From assembly GCA_030686995.1 (NCBI GenBank), contig CM060695.1:99786871-99850870 (forward strand): a stretch of 64,000 nt of DNA, given 5' to 3'. A program made the translations under genes and the position numbers. This document shows, one piece after another, positions 1 to 8,844 of this stretch. The stretch is from Artemisia argyi (lineage: Eukaryota; Streptophyta; Magnoliopsida; Asterales; Asteraceae). The notes below the pieces were generated by a model that did no database searches, was not told the DNA's origin, and was given only the letters and a program-made list of their open reading frames with translations. Each line of letters starts with the position of its first letter. Positions within the stretch are counted from its first letter, which is position 1.

Positions 1-75
1 TCAGCACATATATCTCTTATTGTAGCATGCACCAGTGTAAGCAGGTGGATAACCGAATTTGTTTCTTACCTTCCA

Positions 76-328
76 GGTCTCAGTGTTAGAGATGGACGGA
101 CAATTTGACAGACTGGACGAGCTCATCTATGTTGAGAGCCATTTGAGCAACATCTCCACAAAATTCTATGGAGAAATTACCCAACAAATGTTAAAGCATG
201 CCGACTTCCCTGGTAGCAACAACGGGACTGGTCTCTTCCAAACCATTGTTGGTTTGAAAATCCGAGACCTCTTTGAACAAATCACAGCCAGCAGGGCCTC
301 AGCTCCATTGGAAGCTACAAAAGCTTAA
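76..328 (+). CDS. Last exon of an unrecognised gene (partial)
   Basis: A pyrimidine-rich tract ending in CAG (to position 75) is a good 3' splice site, and an open frame runs from it to a TAA at 326-328. The exon encodes about 84 residues beginning VSVLEMDGQFDRLDEL. It is hydrophilic, with no signal peptide or membrane segment. A conserved-looking stretch, FPGSNNGTGLFQTIVGLKIR, lies near residues 48-67, followed by a short Ala/Ser-rich tail. The coherent composition, acceptor site and following AT-rich 3' region support a real terminal exon. I do not recognise the family, and the rest of the gene lies upstream of the window. Confidence 0.6.
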
Positions 329-1035
329 AAGTAAAAAAGAAGTGGTTTAACATGGAACAAAAAAGTCCCTTGATTTTTATTTCCTCTACCACCTCTTTTT
401 TCATGTAAAATTCCAAGTGTTAGGCTTTATCACGAGTCTCATGAGAGTTACACTGCACTCCCATATGTATTTAGTTACATTTGTCTATTCCAAGGAGATC
501 TGTATTATAGGGAATCAAATTCTTAAATGAAATCTTGAGAAGATAAAAAAACACCTCTAATATTATCAAGATTATCTGCATATTCCTAATATGATAAAGT
601 ACAGACTCGCTTTCAATATACGACTGTCTAATAAGTTCGCAAGTGATTTTATTTTCCACTAAACCAATGGAATCTTCCTCATTTTAGTCAACAAATTATG
701 ATGTACGAAGTATGCAAATTACCGTGAAGCTTTTTACAAATAAGAAGTTTTAGCAATAGTTGTAAGATTTTTAGGTATAGAACATAATCCTTCACATGTA
801 AAATACGTGTTGGAATGAAGCTTTAACAATAGTCGTAAGCTAACCCATGTTCCTTCAAGGATCAGACATTTCACAACTTCATAGGATTGGCAACAAATAA
901 AAACTTTTCCAAAACTTTTACTTTCATAATTGCATAACAGCAAAAGGACATAATAATGACCATCTCAAAACATATCTATGACTAGCTTTACCCAAACATC
1001 TAGATACTAAGTTATAAGACAGTCACACAGATTAT
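329..1035. other. Intergenic region, no gene seen
   Basis: AT-rich sequence between two genes that face each other: the 3' flank of the upstream (+) gene and of the BPC gene (-). Short open frames on the minus strand have no domain-like content. It presumably holds both 3' UTRs; I see no repeat or RNA gene. Confidence 0.5.
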
Positions 1036-1587
1036 TTACTTAATTGTGACGAAGTTATTAGTACCAAGTTTGGCCCAATGTGCCTTGAGGTCAACTGGTT
1101 GGGAAAGGTTGTGACCTTCACTTGCAAGCTTGCAAAGTAGCTTCTGGTATGCACTATGCCTCATTTTCCTTCCACCCACACGTGCGCCAGGCCTCGATGG
1201 ACTCATTGGTAGAGGGAAAGCCGATATTCCAGAGCTGCAACAAGCAGATCGCCATCCCATAGTCCCATTTTTGTGGCACTGTCTAGCAACACCAGTGCAA
1301 GAACATACAGGCGGAGGTAGCTTGGAAAAGTCAAATTTGGATTCATCAAAAACAAGGTTATGATTCTTTCTCTCAGTATTTGGTTTCAGCACGGTTTTTT
1401 TCTTGGATTTCTTAGATTTCGAATGCTTGTTTTTGGTGGTTTTGCTAGGCCCATTGTCAGGTTCGGTAGATGGAGCAACAGAACGGATGGGGACAGCTAC
1501 TGTATAAGTTACTTGAGAGGGATTGGAGCTTGTAACAGGTGTCGTAAATTGTGCAAAAGACAGTCCGCCAGCATTGGTTTCAGACAT
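1036..1587 (-). CDS. BASIC PENTACYSTEINE (BBR/BPC) GAGA-binding transcription factor, short form
   Basis: 183-aa single coding exon. BBR/BPC proteins are plant-specific nuclear factors that bind GA-repeat DNA. Residues ~50-70 are a Lys/Ser-rich basic stretch (nuclear-localisation-like: KHSKSKKSKKK). Residues ~78-183 match the family C-terminal DNA-binding domain: VFDESKFDFSKLP, then the five cysteines (VCSC, a single C, and a CC pair), then RPGARVGGRKM, and the family ending LGTNNFVTIK. The usual WGxGGWQSSCC block is altered to NGTMGWRSACC. The protein is shorter than the typical ~280-340 aa and lacks the N-terminal coiled coil or Ala-zipper. The start Met follows a spliced leader. It may be a functional short paralogue or a decaying copy; the frame is intact. 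Confidence 0.85.
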   Translation of the reverse strand: MSETNAGGLSFAQFTTPVTSSNPSQVTYTVAVPIRSVAPSTEPDNGPSKTTKNKHSKSKKSKKKTVLKPNTERKNHNLVFDESKFDFSKLPPPVCSCTGVARQCHKNGTMGWRSACCSSGISAFPLPMSPSRPGARVGGRKMRHSAYQKLLCKLASEGHNLSQPVDLKAHWAKLGTNNFVTIK

Positions 1588-2480
1588 AATAGCTCTCTTT
1601 AATCAAGCCCCGTTCAGAATCTGATTACAGAAACTTATATTGTTAGCGATATAATAGAGTAATTATGCAATGAATTTCTTTTGTTGCAAAGAATTATTGT
1701 TACTGATGATGCAGTAAAATATGAATGAATAACAGTTTGCAAGGAAAAATGACAGATAGCAAGAAATTTCATAGGATCATATAGTTATTAATGGGGTAGA
1801 TCGTCAAATTTTATTTGGCCAACAGAAAACGATATTAAATATTGAACCTTGACAACCATCGACAGGGACCATGTTACCCGAGGGGGAAAAAAAGGATTGG
1901 CAGGTTCATAAAAATCTATACAGTTGTCCAAATTGGTGAATGGAAACAGATTTGATAGTTTAAAGTCATGGCAAAGAAACCAATTCAGGGATCCCTAACA
2001 TGATGAAATTCGACCACTCTAAATAACTTTACTGTAAAAAAACTACAGAAGTGCCTGTTTGAAAAAGAGATTTGTTATGTTTAATGACATGATTATAAAA
2101 GGACACCCTCGAGAAGTAATCTAGGATCCAGAATATGTAAGCTTATAATTTGTAATGAAAACACGCTGAAAAGAATTTTAGAAAATCAGTTGCAAATCTA
2201 ATAACGATTAAAAGAAATTATCATCATCAAAAGTAGGTTATTGATTAATTTGAAACAAGTCGTGAATAAGAGATTGTAAAAGGATTTGATTAACAACAAC
2301 TACAACATATATAGATTTTGTTTGATTCCCAAGATTGAATTGAAGAAATTACTTACAACACAGCTTCTCCAATCCAATCCAATCCAATCCAATTCAATCC
2401 AATCCAATCCAATCCAATCGGTGAGTGAGTCAGTGGGTAGGACGGAACAAGTACTTCTTCTTCAACTCAAAGGCACAAAA
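1588..2480 (-). other. 5' leader of the BPC gene with a UTR intron
   Basis: On the minus strand a splice donor (TGTT|GTAAGT, exon end at 2357) and an acceptor (CTGTAATCAG|ATTCTG, next exon starting at 1620) define an intron of about 736 bp at 1621-2356 just upstream of the ATG. BPC genes commonly have a 5'-UTR intron. The non-coding first exon would include the GGATT repeat. The intron has no coding content. The start of transcription cannot be fixed from sequence. Confidence 0.5.
2369..2419. repeat. (AATCC)n pentanucleotide microsatellite
   Basis: About ten tandem AATCC units with one AATTC interruption. It falls in the inferred first (untranslated) exon of the BPC gene, reading GGATT on the transcribed strand. 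Confidence 0.9.
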
Positions 2481-2827
2481 AGTGTTTTATTTTATTTTTC
2501 CCTATGAGCACTAGCTGTGCCATCGCTCGGTGCCGTGGGCATTTTTTGCTGCCATTTCAGCAAAAAGCTTCACGCCATCAGAAATTCCGGCCCCACATTT
2601 TAGAAGTATCCATTGGCATCAGAATTTTGGTGCCGTCAGCCAATTTTTATTATTATTTTTTATTTATTTATTTTTTTTTTTCAAAAATTAAAATATACAA
2701 ATTATAAACTTAAATAAACTTCATTCATATTATTAAAAACACACATTACATATTAAAAAACACACATTACATTTAAAAAAAAAATGCATAAAATTAAAAA
2801 CCTAGTACATTATATAGAAATAAAAGC

Positions 2828-4014
2828 CTATTCTTCGTCGATAGGATATTTTGCCCGGATTTGAGCTTGTTGTGCTGCCACAATCCTTGCATTGACCGGA
2901 TTCATCTTGCTCGTGTCCATTTCTAGCACCCGCATCTCCTCGGCAATCTTTTGAGATTCATACAAATTAACTCTTGCGAGTGACTCTCGCTCGAGCACAC
3001 CCATCTTTGCCTTGCGGTCTAACTCGATTTGTTGAGCCAACATTTCTTGAAACAAAGCAGGGTTTGAACCGGAACTAGCGGTCGAGTTTGACGAACGTTG
3101 GCTCTTAGAAATCCGGTACATGCCGTCTGGCCTTGGCAACTCGTCGGCTCCAAAATGCCGGGCTCTTCTCGCGTGGACTGAAGACGAGCACGTCTTGCCA
3201 AAGTCAAGTCGGGATTTTTCCACTTGTGCTTGTCTTTCAAAAATCCCCAAGCGCTCAAGTGTTTGAATTCATATCCCGTTATTTTTCTAAACAAAACGTG
3301 ATAACGATTCATAAAATCTTTATCACCTTCTCCACTCATAGTCGTCGTTTCATCAACAACCGTATTAAACTTCTTTACATCTTTATTCATTGGAGTCCAC
3401 TTTCAGATCAACATGTTTTTGGTACGAGTAGTATACTTAAGCCTCTTTGCTTCTTTGTTGTATACGTCGAGCACTTTGTACCAAAACGTATCCTTTTGTT
3501 GATCCGCACCCACTTTTGCATCCTCGGATACTTCGATGCAACACTCCGACAAAAGAAGCTCCTCTTCTTGGGTCCACATAGTGCGTGGTTGTCGGGACGG
3601 GACCACATCTTCTTCGTCGCCTTCGTTGCCTTCGCCTTTCTTTGCCTTCGCCTTTGCTTTTGGTTTCTTCGCCATTGTCTTGGCCCTAGATTTCTTTGAG
3701 GTCGGTGTCGGAACAACTTCTTCCTCCGACTCCGTTTTATCTTCTTGTTCCTCTTCGACTTCGTTAACATCAAAAAACGAACCATGGTCCGAATTTGGTT
3801 GGGAAGGGATGGCTTGGCTTGTTTGTTGACTTTGTGTAAATTGATTAAATTGTTGTTGTTGTTGTATTTTCCATTGACTAAATAATGCTAGCTCGTCGGG
3901 ATTCATAAATGGGGCTTGGAAGTTGGGATAGTAACCGGGATTCGAAGACGATCCCCGATATTGACCGGGATTCGAAGACGACCCCGGTATTTGGTTCGTC
4001 GGATCGTTTAACAT
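2828..4014 (-). pseudogene. PIF/Harbinger-type transposon ORF1 (Myb/SANT-like) relic
   Basis: Minus-strand remnant of the DNA-binding accessory protein of PIF/Harbinger transposons, often mis-annotated in plants as 'glutathione S-transferase T3-like'. The first block (4014-3403, 203 aa) has a Gln/Asn-rich N-terminus, a Lys-rich linker and a Myb/SANT-like helix (TMWTQEEELLLSECCIEVSE). It ends at a TGA at 3403-3405; the same frame then continues with KWTPMNKDVKKFN, so this is a nonsense mutation. A frameshift near 3190-3250 moves the frame to the C-terminal NAM-associated-like block (ARRARHFGADELPRPDGMYR), which ends at 2828. No transposase is present. The flanks at ~2500 and ~4400 look like degenerate termini, but I could not fix TIRs or a TSD. 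Confidence 0.75.
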
Positions 4015-4505
4015 TTGATGGTGAGTTTGGATTCATTTTGAATGGAAATAGATAATAGATTGGAAGTGTGTGTGAAGTATGAGATAATAAGTGGTATTTA
4101 TAAGGTTTTTTGGGGTTAATTTTATTTATTTATTTATTTATTTTTTGCATTCTTCCACATAAACGGCTATATAGCCGTTGCATGCTATCTCCCCTTTTCA
4201 AAAAATATGACCGTTGCATGCTATCTCCCCAGCCAAAAAGAAAAGAAGAAAAATAAAATAAAATAGTATGGCGCAGCGCCGATGGGACGACGCCACATGC
4301 GATGGCGCGAGGGACGGTGTCGTGCACCGTCGGACTTTTTGGGCTGGTGGTGATGGCGCCACCTTTGGCACCACCGTACCCCATCCTCTAAACACTGGTA
4401 TCATCGTTATCGTTATTGTTATTATTAGACAAAAATACATCGTTTGTCCCTGAACTTTCCACAAAACATCGCATGTCGCCCTAACTTTTAAAAAACGTCG
4501 CCAGG
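4015..4505. other. Upstream flank of the Harbinger relic; insertion site of element A
   Basis: Contains a short (TTTA)n run at ~4125-4145, GC-richer sequence at 4265-4385 that probably belongs to the Harbinger element end, and a stretch with 'tttgtccctgaacttt' near 4443. A similar motif in inverse orientation at ~12615-12650 beyond element A suggests A landed inside an older repeat. It ends in CCAGG (4501-4505), the target duplication of element A. No gene seen. Confidence 0.4.
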
Positions 4506-5939
4506 TGATGACGCGAAAAGTGAACCACTTTTAAGGGGACATTTAAGCCCGAATTCGAATTTATTTGATCAAATATTGCCCTAAATCGTTCCTTTTGTCA
4601 TTTTAGGTACTTTTGGAGTGAAATCTGGAAAAGGAAGCATTTTGAACGTTTTTGGAGCATAAAAGTGAAGAAAACGGCAAAGTCTCAATTTTCCTTGCTG
4701 GGAACAGTACCTGACGGCGTCAAGAGTCTCTAAGTGACGGCGTCAAGAGCTACAAAAGAGGTGGAAGTGGAAGATACACGTGACGGTCCATAGTGTTTTC
4801 AAGCATAGGAGATGACGGCGTCACCTAGGCCGTCATGGTCCATTTGTTAGTGACGGCCCAGAAGAAATTCCTACATGACGGCGTCAAAATCAGATCTAGG
4901 CAATACGATTTCATTATAGGCGGCGAGTTGACGACGTCAAAAATTCCTTCTTGACGTCATCACCCTGTAAAATCTATATATAGTTTTCCAAATTTCATTC
5001 ATTAGTGTGCAACTTTGAGGGAAAAACCCTAGGCCGATTTTTCCAGCTTTTTCAAGGGTTTCAACCCTTTGAATCTTTCATGTTCTATTAAAGATAAGTA
5101 CTCTTTCAATTCATTCAATATGTCTATGTGTTGTTTGAATATATCTTACGCTTGTCTTCAATTTAACATGCTCGGCTAGATTTCTTTTGTGTTTGCTTAA
5201 ATGTGGTGAAACCTAGATGTTAATTATGGGTTGATTGTTTGTTTATAGTTGTTACGGATGATTGTATTCGATGTTAGGCTTAAGAAAACTGGCAGACTTC
5301 CATTGGTAACTTGCTTGAACGTCTTAAGAAACATGATCGGAGGTGTACTACGATATTTGGTTGTATTTAATGCGTAAGAGAATTCTAATGATCCCATGTT
5401 AGGAGCTTCTAACGGCTCGACATAGGAGTGAAGTAGGATCCTATAGAGTTAGGGAATATTGTACACGGCCCTACGACTAGTATTAAGGAATATGACCCGT
5501 CATCCATGCAATTGGAACAAGCTATCAACCTGTAAAAGATATCTAGGGAGTAATGAAACCTAAGTAAACACAACTTTCCCCATCATTGTTTACACCACAC
5601 TAGTATAATTAGCTTTATTTTCATTTTTGTTATTTTATTTTGATTGCATCTTTAGTTATTTGGGTTGGTTGGTTAGCAACTAATTCCGCCCGCTCTTCCA
5701 AAACCCGAGATTTTAATCGCTTTTATAAAATATAAACATACAAAAAGAATCATCCCTTATCTCTAGACTTAGTTTAGGAGACTTTCTAATCCTAGCGACA
5801 CTATTCCTGAGTTGAACGATCAATCTCACGGTACTTGTCACTATACTATACTACAACGATCAGGAACACTGCCTGGTGGGGGTTGTAAGCTTCTCGAGAT
5901 CCCTCGAGAGGTAAAGCCTGGTGCGATTCCCACGTATCA
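4506..5939 (+). repeat. 5' LTR of element A
   Basis: Direct repeat of 11094-12470, with TG...CA ends. U3 carries a cluster of TGACG-N-CGTCA sites, then a TATA box. U5 carries the tRNA-Asp-complementary segment (5845-5859) and a TCTCGAG-ATCC-CTCGAGA hairpin (5892-5909). Compared with the 3' LTR it keeps ~27 bp near 4804-4830 and ~35 bp near 5100-5140. Confidence 0.95.
4712..4982 (+). promoter_or_regulatory. LTR promoter of element A: inverted TGACG sites plus TATA box
   Basis: TGACGGCGTCA occurs at 4712-4722, 4735-4745, 4813-4823 and 4876-4886. TGACGACGTCA lies at 4929-4939 and a perfect TGACGTCA at 4952-4959. All lie upstream of TATATATA at 4975-4982. TGACG is the core bound by plant TGA-type bZIP factors, so U3 is probably a bZIP-responsive promoter. 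The sites and their position are seen; the factor is inferred. The cluster recurs in elements C and D. Confidence 0.6.
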
Positions 5940-5945
5940 AGTTTT

Positions 5946-5963
5946 TGGCACCGCAGCCCGGGG
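5946..5963 (+). other. Primer-binding site of element A (tRNA-Asp type, altered)
   Basis: Begins 6 nt after the LTR. TGGCACCGCAGCCCGGGG is related to TGGCGCCGTTGCCGGGG, the complement of the 3' end of plant tRNA-Asp, which is the primer I know for Athila elements. Element A differs within the first 8 nt (A for G) and has GCAGCCC where the perfect site has GTTGCC. Element D shares the GCAGCCC variant, so that change predates both insertions. Confidence 0.7.
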
Positions 5964-6109
5964 AATAGTTATTGTCTAGGTTAGGATTTCTTTTTATTGA
6001 GTCTACTTGCTAGATTCATTTCTAGTAAGATTTTATTTTTATTTTTAGGTTTTCTTTAGTCTATCTTATTTCTTTGTGCCTTTGTTCATAACCTTTACCA
6101 TCCGACATC

Positions 6110-7075
6110 ATGGAAGGTGGTAACATCTTTGAACCCATCAACCCACCACAACAAAACCACCCAGAAAACCCACCACTAGCAAACCAACCTCCTAGGCCCC
6201 GAACTTTAGGAGAGTATTCCCGTCCTAGCCACCAAGGCTATCGAAACACTATTGAGCTCACTCAAGGAGCCAATGTGTCCCCCTTGCGATCCGAAACCAT
6301 CCGGTTGGTGCAAAGCGGATGTGCATTCCATGGACTTCGTTCCGAAGATCTTAATCAACATCTCAAGGATTTTCTTAAAATCGTAGATTCTATAGACCTT
6401 GATATTACAACTAGAGAGTCGACCCAATTACGCCTATTCCAATTCTCTCTACGTAATCAAGCTAGTCAATGGCTTGAACGTTTACCCGCAGGATCCATCA
6501 CCTCATGGGATGATCTCACCACTCGTTTCCTTGCACAATTTTTCCCACCGGGGAGAACTACCAAGCTCAGAAATGATATCTTGATGTTTCAACAACGTCA
6601 AGGTGAAACTCTATATGAAGCAAGGACTCGTTTCATGGACTTACTCCAAAAAGTCCCTCATCATGGCATAGATCTTTGGCTCCAAGTCCAAATCTTCTAT
6701 GACTATATCGACCTCTCCACAAGGCGAACCATTGACCATTCGGCCGGTGGCAAGCTACGTGATCTAAGTGCGGAAGAATCATGGGAACTTATAGAAGATC
6801 TTGCTCTCTATGACAACGAAAGTTGGAATGATCCCCGTGATTTGAACAAAACGATTAAGGTAATATCTTTGCCTTCGAACAATTCTAGCACTCCCGACCG
6901 TAGGATCTTGGAACTTGAGGACCAAGTCAAGTTTCTCATGAAATCTTACGAAGCTCCTAAGCCTTCAAGCCAAGTGAACAAAATCACTTCTTCGTGTAGA
7001 TTGTGTAATGGCCCTCATGAAACCCATAACTGCATGGAACTTCCAAAACATGCTTTTAAGGAATTCAGCCACTAA
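6110..7075 (+). CDS. gag: Gag (capsid-type) protein of element A
   Basis: 321-aa open frame starting MEGGNIFEPINPP. Residues ~60-235 form the plant retrotransposon gag domain: LVQSGCAFHGLRSEDLNQHL, then WLERLPAGSITSWDDL, FLAQFFPPGRTTKLR, GETLYEARTRFMDLL and KVPHHGIDLW. Near residue 298 a CCHC-like knuckle, CRLCNGPHETHNC, has three residues rather than the usual four before the His. After it the frame ends at EFSH, whereas the related protein of element C continues. Gag should assemble the virus-like particle that packages element RNA. Sequence identity with C breaks off after about codon 310, which suggests the downstream module was replaced. Confidence 0.85.
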   Translation: MEGGNIFEPINPPQQNHPENPPLANQPPRPRTLGEYSRPSHQGYRNTIELTQGANVSPLRSETIRLVQSGCAFHGLRSEDLNQHLKDFLKIVDSIDLDITTRESTQLRLFQFSLRNQASQWLERLPAGSITSWDDLTTRFLAQFFPPGRTTKLRNDILMFQQRQGETLYEARTRFMDLLQKVPHHGIDLWLQVQIFYDYIDLSTRRTIDHSAGGKLRDLSAEESWELIEDLALYDNESWNDPRDLNKTIKVISLPSNNSSTPDRRILELEDQVKFLMKSYEAPKPSSQVNKITSSCRLCNGPHETHNCMELPKHAFKEFSH

Positions 7076-8844
7076 TCGAGGTCCTCGAAACTTTGGCGAG
7101 GCCTATAATGCATGGAAGGATAAACCAAATTTCAGAGGATACCAAACTCAGAGCGTATCCTTCAATGATTCTTTTCCACTCGAATGGTCCGAGCATTTTC
7201 CATCACAGAACACTCCTAGGCAAAGCTATGAAGATGCCTTGCGAAAGTTCATTCTCTCAAGAATTACAGCTTTCCACGCTCGAGATCCGATTTAGATAAC
7301 AGCAAGCCGATATGAATGACAAGATTTGTAATCTGTTAACCGCTATCAAAGAGCACAATGTTAGTAAACCGATTCTGGCTGAAGAAGTTAAATCTGTCAC
7401 TATCATGAATCAGCTAACTTCTCCTGTGAAAATAAAAAGCCCTAGTAAACTCTTTAAGCATCTGTCGCCAAAGGTAAAGGAAGTTAGGGACCATGTTAAC
7501 CCCCCAGGACCAATCCACTTTGTGAATACCATCACCACAATATCTGCTCCTACACCTGACCAGAGCCAACAACCAACTGGGAATAAGGGTCATGAAGTTA
7601 AGGATGAGACCCCAGAGATAGACCACGAATTGGCCAAGAGCCTTGCCGACTTATTCAAGGACTCCGTCACACAAGAGTTAGGCGAAGGGGATGAGTCGAA
7701 AGAGAGATCAAAAGGGCACACGAAAAATCCAACTATAGGGAGTAGTGATAGGATTGAGGGGAGCGACTCTGAAGTTTTTAATATTTCTTGCACTACTAGG
7801 AAGAAGCTCATAACCGATACTTACATAGATCCTAACCTCCCTATAAACGTAATCTCCCTATCCCTTTACAACGAAGCCTTCCCTGAACATATCTCGTGTG
7901 AAGGAATCGATAACTCCAGGATAATGAAAAGGTTATCAGTCATGATTGGAGGATTCATCTATAACATTGATCTCACCGTGATCGATTACATTGACTCTGT
8001 CACTAATCTAACATTAACCAACCTCGTCCTCGGAAAACCATTTGTTAATGAAACGAGAGTGATCCTTGATGAGAAGGATGGTAGTGCATTATTCACCAAT
8101 GGCGTCAGGAAAGTGATTTTTCGAAAGGGTAATGAGGAAGTGTATGAGTACCGACCGTCACTAGATTGTATACATATGGATCACAGGATGGAAATCGAAA
8201 AGGATAAAGTGGCGTGATCCGAATAACCTCAAAATCCCTTGTATGATTGGTCACAAGTATTTCGATAATGTCTACATTGACATATTTCTACCTAAGAATT
8301 TTACGTCCCTGTTCCATTATAACAATATTTGCAGATGGTGGATGATTTATAAAGGAGAAAATGTTGTTGGTAGAGATCATGAAATCCAGGTATTCATAGG
8401 GAATATGGCATTCACAATGGACTTTACGATCGTGGACAGCATTGAGGATTATATCGACCCAAGGTTATCGCAAGTTGTTTTCGGAGAACCCTTTTGTGAA
8501 ATCGCTAACTTAATGGTTGACGACCGGAATGGAATTATGACTTTCACTGATGGAATTAGGAGGGTGTCATACCAAACACAATCAAGAGGAAAGACTTCAA
8601 TGGAATTGATTGTGACATACTTGATAAGCTAGGTTCTCAACTTGTTTTATGTGACGAAGATGTCCGGAGAGGATGTAAAAACACCTTTGATTTATCATGT
8701 GGATTCTTTAAGGATGTTAGTAAGCTTGGACCCAAGTATCGGGAAGATGTCTTTGAGCTTGAAGAACCAAAATACCTGCACTATGAAAGCGATCCCGATA
8801 TTGGAGATGACCTAGAAAATGAGACCAATGATGAGGTCACGTAA
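7076..8844 (+). pseudogene. Broken protease-like region of element A with two tandem retropepsin-like repeats
   Basis: Continuation of the element A polyprotein in at least three frames. The first part (7076-7311) is shifted and has stops; a 301-aa frame follows (7312-8217), then a 129-aa frame (8243-8632), then a tail ending in TAA at 8842-8844. Two copies of the same fold are visible: copy 1 at ~7800-8130 (DPNLPINVISLSLYNEAF, then a GGFIYNIDLTVID strand and VLGKPF), and copy 2 at ~8240-8570 (GNMAFTMDFTIVD, then VVFGEPF). Both follow the strand order of Athila-type retropepsins, but the catalytic D-[TS]-G is D-P-N in copy 1 and D-I-F in copy 2, so neither looks catalytic. Element C has one copy with D-L-G-S. 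Confidence 0.7.

Noticed and set aside
1130..1602. Plus-strand frames opposite the BPC gene
   Set aside because: Shadows of the minus-strand coding exon.
5925..5935. GGTGCGATTCC as a polymerase III B box near the LTR end
   Set aside because: One mismatch in the invariant part and no A box at proper distance on the same strand; I kept only the tRNA-complementarity observation.
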